A DNA stretch of 6,430 nucleotides from Bacillota bacterium (lineage in GTDB: Bacteria; Bacillota; Desulfitobacteriia; Desulfitobacteriales; Desulfitobacteriaceae). Each line of letters starts with the position of its first letter. Within the stretch, counting starts at the first letter, position 1. The notes under the pieces were generated by a model. That model worked only from the letters and a program-made list of their open reading frames with translations. It was not told the origin of the DNA and did no database searches. A program made the translations under genes and the position numbers. The stretch lies in the NCBI GenBank assembly GCA_021849995.1, contig JAJZSC010000199.1, positions 1 to 6,430 of the forward strand, given 5' to 3'. Shown here piece after piece: positions 1 through 6,391 of the stretch.

Positions 1-255
1 CTTTAGACCTTCATCAAGTGTGGCTAGTTTGGAATCCAAATCGTCATCCTCTGCGAAATACCCTTTGACTATGGAAGTTCCTGTGACAGTTACCTCACCG
101 AAATCATGATAGTCCCAAGCTCCTGATTCTACATAGGTCCTTAATAGCTCCGGATCTTCAACAGTCACTCCGGGGCAGCCTAATTCATAAAAAAGATCGG
201 CAACAGCTTCTTCTCCCTCTGACGAAACCGTTACCGCTATTTCACGCCACTCCAT
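1..255 (-). CDS. prmA: Ribosomal protein L11 methyltransferase, N-terminal part (partial)
   Basis: The 85 codons seen are the N-terminal part of PrmA, which trimethylates ribosomal protein L11 in the cytoplasm using S-adenosylmethionine. The protein starts MEWREIAVTVSSEGEEAVAD and continues with a GCPGVTVEDPELL segment, the pattern of the PrmA N-terminal L11-recognition domain (an alpha/beta domain around the motif 'G..G..IEDP'). The methyltransferase domain with the SAM-binding motif lies beyond the window edge, so catalytic residues cannot be checked. The ATG is supported by an AAGGAG box 8 nt upstream. The gene follows dnaJ by 15 bp, a conserved Firmicutes arrangement, and is probably co-transcribed with the chaperone genes. 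No function in heat shock is implied. Identification rests on N-terminal similarity plus synteny; both agree. Confidence 0.9.
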   Translation of the reverse strand, partial: MEWREIAVTVSSEGEEAVADLFYELGCPGVTVEDPELLRTYVESGAWDYHDFGEVTVTGTSIVKGYFAEDDDLDSKLATLDEGLK

Positions 256-263
256 ATTTGCAG

Positions 264-269
264 CTCCTT
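264..269 (-). promoter_or_regulatory. Ribosome binding site of prmA
   Basis: AAGGAG lies 8 nt before the prmA ATG and begins one base after the dnaJ TAA stop. The dnaJ stop and the prmA Shine-Dalgarno are thus practically contiguous. A ribosome terminating on dnaJ would cover this site, so translational coupling of the two genes is plausible (inference). Confidence 0.8.
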
Positions 270-270
270 C

Positions 271-1407
271 TTAACCCATCGCGTCACGAAGGTTTTCTTT
301 AAACTTATCAAACAGTGACTTCTTCCCCATTTGCTGGCTCTCGGGTGTTACCTCCCCGAACTCTCTTAAAAGGTCCTTTTGCTTGTCTGTAAGTTTTGTC
401 GGAGTAGTAACTATCACCCGAACATGCTGATCACCTCGGCCACTTCCACGTCTGTGAGGAATTCCGTGCCCTCTCAAACGGAAAACAGTTGATGTCTGAG
501 TACCCTCTGGGACTTTCATCTTCACAGTTCCTTCAAGGGTCGGTACGTCTATTTCAGCACCAAGTGCAGCCTGTACGAATGTTACTGGAATTTCACAATA
601 CACATCATTTCCTTCCCGTTCGAAGAACTTATGTGCCTTTACATGGAGTACAACATAGAGATCACCATATGGTCCTCCTCGAAGACCTGCCTCACCATGC
701 CCGCTAAAGCGCAGGTTAAGCCCTTCTTCCGAACCTGCTGGGATAGTTACCTTAAGGGTTGTGTTCTTGCGAAGTTTACCCTGCCCATTACAGGTACGGC
801 AAGGAGAAGAAATAATTCGACCTTCACCCTGACACTTAGGGCAGGTCCGGGCAGTCTGAATATGCCCGAATGGTGTACGTTGTGTCGCTTTAACCTGACC
901 ACTTCCACCGCACTCAGGACAGGTGGTCGGATGAGTTCCTGCTGCGGCTCCTGAACCTTGGCAGTCCGGACAGTTCTCATGACGCGGGATTTCAATTTCC
1001 TTTTCAATCCCAAAGGCAGCTTCTTCAAAACTCACAGTCATGTCATAACGCAAATCGGCTCCACGCTGTGGTCCGTTTCTACGCTGTCCACCCATGCCTC
1101 CGCCAAAGAACATATCAAATATATCGCCAAAACCGCCAAAATCCCCGCCACCAAACCCGCCGCCAAAACCTCCAGCCTGGTTCGGATCCACTCCTGCATG
1201 ACCAAATTGATCATAACGAGCTTTTTTGTCGGGATCGCTCAATACATTATAGGCTTCTGTTACTTCCTTAAATTTTTCTTCTGCTTCCTTATTCCCAGGG
1301 TTTACATCCGGATGGTACTGCCGAGCCAATTTCCGGTAAGCTTGCTTGAGTTCTGCTTCTGTAGCTGTACGTGAAACTCCCAGCACCTCATAGTAATCCT
1401 TCTTCAT
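271..1407 (-). CDS. dnaJ: Chaperone protein DnaJ (Hsp40 co-chaperone)
   Basis: DnaJ brings unfolded clients to DnaK and stimulates its ATPase in the cytoplasm. The 378-residue product is the full type I (DnaJ class A) form. A J-domain covers residues 1-70 with the catalytic HPD at 32-34. A Gly/Phe-rich linker follows (about 79-106, with GGFGGGFGGGDFGGFG). A zinc-binding domain has four CxxCxGxG repeats: CPDCQGSG 146, CPECGGSG 163, CPKCQGEG 189 and CRTCNGQG 203. Two C-terminal beta-barrel substrate domains run from about 215 to 340. All eight zinc cysteines are present. The chosen ATG (MKKDYYEVLG) has a GGAGG box 5 nt upstream and matches the family N-terminus; in-frame ATGs at 1419 and 1437 would add 4 or 10 non-family residues. 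It sits fifth in the hrcA operon order, 107 bp after dnaK, with a hairpin in between. Confidence 0.98.
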   Translation of the reverse strand: MKKDYYEVLGVSRTATEAELKQAYRKLARQYHPDVNPGNKEAEEKFKEVTEAYNVLSDPDKKARYDQFGHAGVDPNQAGGFGGGFGGGDFGGFGDIFDMFFGGGMGGQRRNGPQRGADLRYDMTVSFEEAAFGIEKEIEIPRHENCPDCQGSGAAAGTHPTTCPECGGSGQVKATQRTPFGHIQTARTCPKCQGEGRIISSPCRTCNGQGKLRKNTTLKVTIPAGSEEGLNLRFSGHGEAGLRGGPYGDLYVVLHVKAHKFFEREGNDVYCEIPVTFVQAALGAEIDVPTLEGTVKMKVPEGTQTSTVFRLRGHGIPHRRGSGRGDQHVRVIVTTPTKLTDKQKDLLREFGEVTPESQQMGKKSLFDKFKENLRDAMG

Positions 1408-1412
1408 GTTTT

Positions 1413-1417
1413 CCTCC
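1413..1417 (-). promoter_or_regulatory. Ribosome binding site deciding the dnaJ start
   Basis: GGAGG (within GGAGGAA) lies 5 nt before the ATG of MKKDYYEV. The in-frame ATG at 1419 has its only AGGAG two bases away, too close, and the ATG at 1437 is preceded by GCGGTTCGG with no useful Shine-Dalgarno. This favours the 1407 start. Confidence 0.75.
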
Positions 1418-1457
1418 ATCACTCCTGACTTATCCATCCGAACCGCCGTCTCAAATA

Positions 1458-1495
1458 AGAGCGGGGCACAAAAGTTAACCTTTGCACCCAGCTCT
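1458..1495 (-). promoter_or_regulatory. Hairpin in the dnaK-dnaJ gap, possible attenuator or mRNA processing/stability element
   Basis: Read on the transcribed (minus) sense, a left arm AGAGCTGGGTGCAAAG and a right arm TTTTGTGCCCCGCTCT enclose a 6-nt loop GTTAAC. The arms give a 16-position stem with one T-C mismatch and three G-U pairs. It starts about 20 nt after the dnaK stop and ends about 50 nt before the dnaJ ATG. The bases at the 3' foot read TCTTATTTGAG, only loosely U-rich, so a strong intrinsic terminator is unlikely. A leaky terminator that lowers dnaJ relative to dnaK, or a structure protecting the 3' end of a dnaK-terminated mRNA, both fit. The structure is seen by base pairing; the role is inferred and no folding energy was calculated. 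Confidence 0.55.
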
Positions 1496-1514
1496 CCATC
1501 TTAACTCAAAATAA

Positions 1515-3344
1515 TTATTTATCCTTATCTACTTCAGTATATTCAGCATCAACCACATTGTCATCTTTTTTTGCTTCACCAGTTGGACCCTGAGCTCCTG
1601 GATTCTGGGCCGCTTGCTGTTGATACATCTTCTCGATATAAGGATAGAGCACCTTCGTAACCGCCTCTGATTTAGCCTTGATATCTTCGAGGTTCTCACC
1701 TGCGGCAGCAGTTTTTAGTTCATCGAGAGCTTTGCGGATACTATCCACTTCACCGGCATCTCCCTTACCCTCGAAGTCCTTCAGAGACTTTTCAGTTTGA
1801 TATACGAGAGAATCAGCTTGGTTTTTCGCATCGATAAGCTCTCTGCGTTTCTTATCTTCTTCAGCGTGAGCTTCAGCATCTTTACGCATTTTTTCTATTT
1901 CGTCTTTGGAAAGGCCGGTAGAAGCAGTGATGGTAACTTTTTGTTCGTTACCAGTAGCCATATCTTTAGCAGACACGTGTACGATTCCATTAGCATCGAT
2001 GTCAAACTTAACCTCGATTTGCGGAATCCCACGTGGGGCAGGAGGAATCCCTGTTAACTGGAAGCGTCCAAGAGTTTTATTATAGGCCGCCATTTCACGC
2101 TCACCTTGGAGAACGTGAATATCAACAGAGGTTTGACTATCAGCGGCAGTAGAAAAGATTTGGGATTTAGTTGTAGGAATCGTTGTATTTCTATCAATTA
2201 TTCTGGTAAATACACCGCCTAAAGTCTCAATCCCAAGGGATAGCGGGGTTACGTCAACCAGAATAATATCCTTCATCTCACCTGTCAGAACACCACCCTG
2301 GATGGCTGCACCCAGTGCTACTACTTCATCAGGGTTGACACCTTTATGAGGATCTTTTCCACTTAGTCTCTTAATAGCTTCTTGAACTGCTGGAATACGA
2401 GTAGAGCCCCCAACCAAAATTACTTGATTAATTTCATTCCAACTAAGCTTTGCATCTTGAAGAGCCTGACGAGTCGGTCCAAGCGTAGCCTCAACCAAGT
2501 CGGCGATTAATTCTTCGAATTTGGCGCGGCTGATATTCATATCAAAGTGTTGAGGTCCATCAGCAGTCATAGTGATAAACGGAAGGTTAACATTAGAAGT
2601 GGTTACACCAGAAAGCTCAATTTTAGCCTTTTCAGCAGCTTCTTTTAAACGTTGGAGTGCTACTTTATCTTTGGCCAGGTCCACTCCATGGCTTTTCTTA
2701 AACTCTGCTACCATATAATCAATCAGTCTTTGGTCAAAGTCATCCCCACCAAGGTGGTTATTGCCACTGGTAGCTTTAACCTCAACCATTCCCTGGCTAA
2801 GTTCAAGAACGGATACGTCAAATGTACCGCCACCAAGGTCAAACACTAAAACGGTTTGATCTTCTTGTTTATCTAATCCATAGGCAAGAGCGGCGGCAGT
2901 AGGTTCATTGATAATTCTCAATACCTCAAGCCCGGCAATCATACCAGCATCTTTGGTAGCCTGGCGCTGGGCATCTGTGAAATAAGCAGGAACAGTTATC
3001 ACAGCTTTAGTCACTGATTGACCTAGATATGCTTCAGCATCGGCTTTTAGCTTTTGAAGAATAAAAGCAGAAATCTCCTGTGGAGTGAAACTTTTGTCAT
3101 CAATTTTAACTTTATGATCTGTACCCATATGACGTTTAATAGAGCTTACGGTTTTGTCTGGATTGGATACAGCTTGACGCTTAGCAACCTGTCCTACCAA
3201 ACGCTCACCGGTTTTCGAAAACCCTACTACTGAAGGGGTGGTTCTATTTCCCTCGGCGTTTGGGATAACTACAGCTTCTCCACCTTCCATAACGGCAACA
3301 CAAGAGTTTGTGGTGCCAAGATCGATTCCAATAACTTTACTCAT
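1515..3344 (-). CDS. dnaK: Chaperone protein DnaK (Hsp70)
   Basis: Cytoplasmic ATP-dependent Hsp70 that binds exposed hydrophobic peptide segments and works with DnaJ and GrpE. The 609-residue protein has a nucleotide-binding domain (about 1-358) with the phosphate 1 loop GIDLGTTNS at 6, IINEPTAAALAYGLD at 144, phosphate 2 VFDLGGGTFDVS at 167 and the adenosine motif ILVGGSTRIPAVQ at 309. The interdomain linker DIILVD is at 359-364. The beta-sandwich substrate domain follows (about 365-475), then a helical lid with a disordered tail ending DAEYTEVDKDK, a variant of the usual EEVDKD-like end. The region after SSIKRHMGTDHKVK lacks the roughly 25-residue insert of Gram-negative DnaK, a known Gram-positive trait. 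The ATG has AGGAGG 9 nt upstream, the best Shine-Dalgarno in the operon. It follows grpE by 62 bp and is expressed from the CIRCE-controlled promoter. Confidence 0.99.
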   Translation of the reverse strand: MSKVIGIDLGTTNSCVAVMEGGEAVVIPNAEGNRTTPSVVGFSKTGERLVGQVAKRQAVSNPDKTVSSIKRHMGTDHKVKIDDKSFTPQEISAFILQKLKADAEAYLGQSVTKAVITVPAYFTDAQRQATKDAGMIAGLEVLRIINEPTAAALAYGLDKQEDQTVLVFDLGGGTFDVSVLELSQGMVEVKATSGNNHLGGDDFDQRLIDYMVAEFKKSHGVDLAKDKVALQRLKEAAEKAKIELSGVTTSNVNLPFITMTADGPQHFDMNISRAKFEELIADLVEATLGPTRQALQDAKLSWNEINQVILVGGSTRIPAVQEAIKRLSGKDPHKGVNPDEVVALGAAIQGGVLTGEMKDIILVDVTPLSLGIETLGGVFTRIIDRNTTIPTTKSQIFSTAADSQTSVDIHVLQGEREMAAYNKTLGRFQLTGIPPAPRGIPQIEVKFDIDANGIVHVSAKDMATGNEQKVTITASTGLSKDEIEKMRKDAEAHAEEDKKRRELIDAKNQADSLVYQTEKSLKDFEGKGDAGEVDSIRKALDELKTAAAGENLEDIKAKSEAVTKVLYPYIEKMYQQQAAQNPGAQGPTGEAKKDDNVVDAEYTEVDKDK

Positions 3345-3353
3345 TGTTTTCTT

Positions 3354-3359
3354 CCTCCT
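3354..3359 (-). promoter_or_regulatory. Strong ribosome binding site of dnaK
   Basis: AGGAGG within AAGGAGGAAG sits 9 nt before the dnaK ATG. It is the closest to the anti-Shine-Dalgarno consensus among the genes here, consistent with DnaK being needed in higher amounts than HrcA, whose site is weak. Confidence 0.85.
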
Positions 3360-3406
3360 TAAACACTTTCATTTCTTATCGATTTCGCCTAGCGCTCTTA
3401 AGCAGC

Positions 3407-4018
3407 CTAGCAAGACACTTTTACCATACTAGGTCTAAGGACCTTCTCTTTTAGGTAATAACCTCTCTGGAGTTCCTCTACCACAATGTTTTCTGGATGG
3501 TCTTCAGATTCAACCTGAAGTACTGCTTCATGCAAATTTGGATCAAAGGGTTTTCCAACAGGATCAATCGGGGTAAGACCTTCCTTTTCTAAGACCTTCT
3601 GCATCTGTCTTAGAATCATCTCTACACCCTGGGAAAAAGCCTTAAAGTCCTGGTTAGTTTGGGCAGCGTCAACTGCCCGCTCAAAGTTATCTAAAATCGG
3701 AAGTAGTTCAACCAGTATCCGTTCTGAAGCGAATCTTGACGTATCCTCTTTTTCCTTCTGGGTGCGCTTCCGGTAATTATCAAACTCCGCCTGCAAACGT
3801 TGCAAATGGCTATAATAATCTCCTGCCTGTGCTTTAGCCTGGGCAAGTTCTGCCTCAAGAGTCAAATATCTTTCTTCTGAGGTCATTTCTGCCTTATCCA
3901 GACTCTCTTCCTCTGGAATAGGTTTCTTATCATCCCCTGGGACCTCTCCACCGGGATATGAATTTTTACTGTCTAAGTTGGTACTCTCATCAAACATATC
4001 ATCTTTTGAATTCACCAT
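3407..4018 (-). CDS. grpE: Nucleotide exchange factor GrpE
   Basis: GrpE is the dimeric co-chaperone that opens the DnaK nucleotide-binding domain to release ADP; in several bacteria it also acts as a thermosensor. The 203-residue product has an acidic, poorly conserved N-terminus (about 1-48), a long helix likely forming the dimer coiled coil (about 49-90, with LQRLQAEFDNYRKRTQKEKE), a four-helix-bundle region, and the C-terminal beta-wing. That wing carries the family signature: FDPNLHEAVLQVES at 158, then NIVVEELQRGYYLKEKVLRP at 177-196 and a final SMVKVSC. The ATG at 4018 has GAGGTG 8 nt upstream; an in-frame ATG at codon 8 is a weaker alternative. The gene begins 19 bp after the hrcA stop, so co-transcription is nearly certain. 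The C-terminal Cys is unremarkable since the tail is variable. Confidence 0.98.
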   Translation of the reverse strand: MVNSKDDMFDESTNLDSKNSYPGGEVPGDDKKPIPEEESLDKAEMTSEERYLTLEAELAQAKAQAGDYYSHLQRLQAEFDNYRKRTQKEKEDTSRFASERILVELLPILDNFERAVDAAQTNQDFKAFSQGVEMILRQMQKVLEKEGLTPIDPVGKPFDPNLHEAVLQVESEDHPENIVVEELQRGYYLKEKVLRPSMVKVSC

Positions 4019-4037
4019 ATCCCAACCACCTCTTTCG

Positions 4038-5069
4038 TCAACGTCTTCGTCTCGTCAGGATTTCTGTAAGACTTCTAGTCATGTAATCAACAACTGCCAT
4101 GACCTTGGAATAGTCCATCCTTGTTGGCCCCAGAACCCCTATAGCGCCTATCGTTTCCCCATTAACACGGTAGGTCGCCGAGATCACACTGCAATCTTGA
4201 AATTCTTTCAAGGTATTTTCCCCACCAATAGTAACATTTAGTCCTTCTTGAGTGGGCTGAACAAGTTTTTTAATTCGCTCATCTTCTTCAAAGACCTTAA
4301 ATAATGTCTTTACCTTTTCTAAATCTTTAAACTCAGGCTGATTTAACATGTTTAAGGTTCCACCCAGATAAATCTTCTCAGGTTGTTCAACTTCATCTAA
4401 GATAGTGGATAACAGCTCCATAGCATTATCAATTAAACGCCTTTGTCTGGCCAATTCTCCATAAATCTGGTGGAGTAAATTCTTTTTGACCTGGTCTACA
4501 GACTGACCTTTCATCTTATTATTGAAGACGTTGGCAACATGCTGCAAATCCTCAGCTGTAATGGCATCCCCAATATCAACGATGTGATTGTCCACAACCC
4601 CGTTTTCCTTAATAATAACCATAATTGCCTGCCCTGGTTGATAGGGGAGGAAATGCATTTGACCGAAAGCACTTTTTCCTTTATGCGGCCCTAAAATAAT
4701 GCTGGTTAGACTCGTAAGGTGAGAGAGCAATTTGCTGGTATGAGCAATCACTTCCTGAATCTCGCTGATTCGCTTGGTGGTTTCCCTTTCAATCACTTGT
4801 TTTTCTTCGTCCGTAATCCTCGGGGGATCCATTAAGCAATCAACAAAGTACCGGTACCCGGAATCGGACGGAATTCTACCAGCTGATGTGTGTGGCTGCT
4901 CAATCAAGCCAAGCTCCTCCAAATCAGCCATTTCGTTTCGAATAGTTGCCGGAGAAACTCCCAGGTCAAACTTCCGTGCTATTGTTCTTGAACCTATCGG
5001 CTCAGCGGTCGCAATATAATCCTGAACAATCGCCCGAAGAATCTTCTTTTTGCGTTCATCCATTTCCAT
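4038..5069 (-). CDS. hrcA: Heat-inducible transcription repressor HrcA
   Basis: HrcA is the dimeric repressor that binds CIRCE and shuts off the dnaK and groE operons; its activity is known to depend on GroEL in Firmicutes. From MEMDERKKKILRAIVQDYIA the protein has 343 residues, usual for the family. The N-terminal winged-helix domain (about 1-75) contains the recognition segment GVSPATIRNEMADLEELGLI at 37-56 followed by EQPHTSAGRIPS and GYRYFVD. The middle is the GAF-like/dimerisation region, and the C-terminus has the conserved GAIGVLGPTRMDYSKVMAVV block at 308-327. Start choice: ATG at 5069 has GGGAG 4 nt upstream, and the ATG at 5063 has the same box 10 nt upstream; either is possible, while ATG 5087 and TTG 5093 lack a good site. 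A perfect CIRCE lies 46 bp upstream of the chosen ATG, so the gene is autoregulated. Confidence 0.97.
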   Translation of the reverse strand: MEMDERKKKILRAIVQDYIATAEPIGSRTIARKFDLGVSPATIRNEMADLEELGLIEQPHTSAGRIPSDSGYRYFVDCLMDPPRITDEEKQVIERETTKRISEIQEVIAHTSKLLSHLTSLTSIILGPHKGKSAFGQMHFLPYQPGQAIMVIIKENGVVDNHIVDIGDAITAEDLQHVANVFNNKMKGQSVDQVKKNLLHQIYGELARQRRLIDNAMELLSTILDEVEQPEKIYLGGTLNMLNQPEFKDLEKVKTLFKVFEEDERIKKLVQPTQEGLNVTIGGENTLKEFQDCSVISATYRVNGETIGAIGVLGPTRMDYSKVMAVVDYMTRSLTEILTRRRR

Positions 5070-5073
5070 TCTG

Positions 5074-5078
5074 CTCCC
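5074..5078 (-). promoter_or_regulatory. Weak ribosome binding site of hrcA
   Basis: GGGAG is the best Shine-Dalgarno match ahead of hrcA, 4 nt before the ATG at 5069 and 10 nt before the second in-frame ATG at 5063. The spacing is short for the first and a little long for the second, so the start is not settled by this site. A weak site suits a repressor needed in low amounts (inference). Confidence 0.5.
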
Positions 5079-5114
5079 GCCTTTCATAAGCAAATTCGTT
5101 AGCCTTCGGAGTTG

Positions 5115-5141
5115 TTAGCACTCTCAAGTGATGAGTGCTAA
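5115..5141. promoter_or_regulatory. CIRCE operator (HrcA binding site)
   Basis: The inverted repeat TTAGCACTC - 9 bp - GAGTGCTAA matches the CIRCE consensus at all 18 arm positions with the standard 9-bp spacer. One more flanking pair (G at 5114, C at 5142) extends each arm to 10 bp. It lies 12 bp downstream of the -10 hexamer, covering roughly +7 to +33 of the predicted transcript, so bound HrcA should block initiation or promoter escape. As RNA the same repeat can fold at the 5' end of the message and may affect its stability, as described for CIRCE in Bacillus. The repressor gene begins just downstream. Confidence 0.98.
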
Positions 5142-5153
5142 CTTTCTGCCCTC

Positions 5154-5182
5154 ACATTACCACTCTCTTGTAGCTTTGTCAA
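5154..5182 (-). promoter_or_regulatory. Sigma-A type promoter of the hrcA-grpE-dnaK-dnaJ operon
   Basis: Reading the minus strand, a perfect -35 TTGACA (5177-5182) is separated by 17 bp from TAATGT (5154-5159). The -10 is weak (T, A and final T match) but is preceded by TGG, which gives an extended -10 TGn motif. The predicted start is an A near 5147, immediately before CIRCE, giving a leader of about 78 nt to the hrcA ATG. A housekeeping promoter with CIRCE at the start site is the established class I heat-shock design. Positions come from motif matching only. Confidence 0.85.
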
Positions 5183-5224
5183 GAGTCATAAATAGGGGAT
5201 TTTAGGAAGAAGAAGGTGGAATAA

Positions 5225-6391
5225 TCAAACGAAATCTTGCAGAACACTGTTAGCTACAAAGATAAACTTCTTATTCAAACGCAAGTATCCATCTTGAATA
5301 AGCAAAACACCTTCACTAAGATATCGTTCCAATACATCGCTGTAAATATCCGTTAGATTTACACCAAAATCAGCTTTAAAAGTTTCTAAGTTTACCCCTT
5401 CTGCCAGCCTAAGCCCCAATATAACTCTTTCAGCAATCATCTCTCTTTCTGTCAACGATTCATAAAGGTTCATATCTATTGGCCTTTTACCTTCGGCTAG
5501 CATAAGAAGATATTCAGAAATGCTTTCAACATTGGTAAACCGAGTATCATTTAGACAACTTACTGCTGCCGGACCAAGTCCGAGATAATCTTCTCCTTGC
5601 CAATACCCTAAATTATGTTTACATTCATAGCCCGGAAGACAAAAATTTGATGTTTCATAGTGAATATAGCCTCGCTGCTTTAACCGTTCAACTGCCCAAA
5701 AATACATCTCTGCTTGAAGATCATCATCAGGCAAGAGGATAGGAGTATTATGCCTGCCCAAGCCAGCGCTTTGTTGAACATTATATTTGAGATAAAGCGG
5801 AGTACCTTCTTCCAGCATAAGTCCATAAACTGACAAATGCTCCGGGATATATGACAAGGCTTCTTCGATTGTTCGTTCCCAGTCTTTAAGACTCTGGCCT
5901 GGAAGACCAAACATCAAATCAAGATTTAAGTTTGTAAGACCAGCTTCCCTGATCAATCGGATACTTTCCCTAATATCAGCGCTATTGTGAATCCTGCCTA
6001 TTCGACTAAGCAGTCCATCATTAAAACTTTGGACTCCTAAAGAAAACCTGTTGATCCCACTTGCGACCAGACTATTAAGTTTAGCCAGAGTTAAAGTGCC
6101 AGGATTACCTTCAACAGTCCTTTCGGCACACTCTTCAAACTTAAAGTTAGTATTGATTAGGCCGAGCAGGGTTGATAGTTCCTCAACAGATAAAGCTGTC
6201 GGAGTCCCCCCGCCAATAAAAAGAGAGGATACCCCCTGAGGAGCATCCTGTTGGCGCAACTTAACTTCAGTTTCCAGTCCTTGGAGGTAATTTTCCGGCG
6301 ATGACTTTTGTATTTTTAAAGCCTCTGAGTAAAATGCACAATAGTCGCATTTCTTAACACAGAAAGGAACATGAACGTAAAGTAAAGTCAT
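5225..6391 (-). CDS. hemW: HemW, radical SAM heme chaperone (formerly HemN-like coproporphyrinogen oxidase)
   Basis: Radical SAM protein of the HemN/HemW group; HemW binds heme and is thought to deliver it to membrane respiratory proteins rather than oxidise coproporphyrinogen. From MTLLYVHVPFC the product has 388 residues. The [4Fe-4S] motif CVKKCDYC gives C11, C15 and C18; the residue two after C18 is Phe (CAF), where true HemN has an extra Cys, which places it with HemW. Further features are FIGGGTPT (58-65, SAM binding), EGNPGTL at 94, GINRFSLGVQSFN at 112, LDLMFGLPGQ at 157, the HNLGYW motif at 259 and a C-terminal HemN-type winged domain with RVILGLRLAEGV. The reading frame is open to the window end, so an ATG at 6427 could add 12 residues (MSRISVRKKRIG). 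The chosen start fits the family N-terminus but has only a weak AGAAAGAAG upstream. The stop lies 42 bp before the hrcA -35 box. Confidence 0.93.
   Translation of the reverse strand: MTLLYVHVPFCVKKCDYCAFYSEALKIQKSSPENYLQGLETEVKLRQQDAPQGVSSLFIGGGTPTALSVEELSTLLGLINTNFKFEECAERTVEGNPGTLTLAKLNSLVASGINRFSLGVQSFNDGLLSRIGRIHNSADIRESIRLIREAGLTNLNLDLMFGLPGQSLKDWERTIEEALSYIPEHLSVYGLMLEEGTPLYLKYNVQQSAGLGRHNTPILLPDDDLQAEMYFWAVERLKQRGYIHYETSNFCLPGYECKHNLGYWQGEDYLGLGPAAVSCLNDTRFTNVESISEYLLMLAEGKRPIDMNLYESLTEREMIAERVILGLRLAEGVNLETFKADFGVNLTDIYSDVLERYLSEGVLLIQDGYLRLNKKFIFVANSVLQDFV

Noticed and set aside
489..1374. Several open frames on the plus strand (489-707, 631-954, 958-1374, 1068-1271) and one on the minus strand (747-1028).
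   Set aside because: All lie inside dnaJ in other frames or antisense to it. Their sequences show no recognisable domain and reflect the codon pattern of the real gene.
1408..1437. A longer DnaJ starting at 1437 with the N-terminus MDKSGVMEEN.
   Set aside because: No Shine-Dalgarno precedes 1437 and the added residues are not family-like, while GGAGG sits right before the 1407 ATG.
1408..1514. A separate promoter for dnaJ in the dnaK-dnaJ gap.
   Set aside because: TTGAGT- and TTGAGA-like hexamers exist but no -10 box at 16-18 bp goes with them, so nothing supports a promoter by sequence.
1797..2057. Plus-strand open frames antisense to dnaK (also 2652-2849 and 3238-3432).
   Set aside because: They mirror strongly conserved DnaK segments, have no family-like features, and no operon context on the plus strand.
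2655..2663. A CIRCE half-site lookalike (GAGTGCTAC, 8 of 9 matches) inside dnaK.
   Set aside because: No partner arm lies 9 bp away on either side; it encodes conserved DnaK codons (Val-Ala-Leu) and is a chance match.
3015..3135. An apparent internal deletion in DnaK near residues 70-95 relative to the E. coli protein.
   Set aside because: The missing insert is the known Gram-positive form of DnaK, not a lesion; the frame is intact on both sides.
3978..6239. Plus-strand frames at 3978-4241, 4774-5019 and 6051-6239, and a minus frame at 5680-5910.
   Set aside because: Shadows of grpE/hrcA and hemW; none has a recognisable product or a supporting ribosome binding site.
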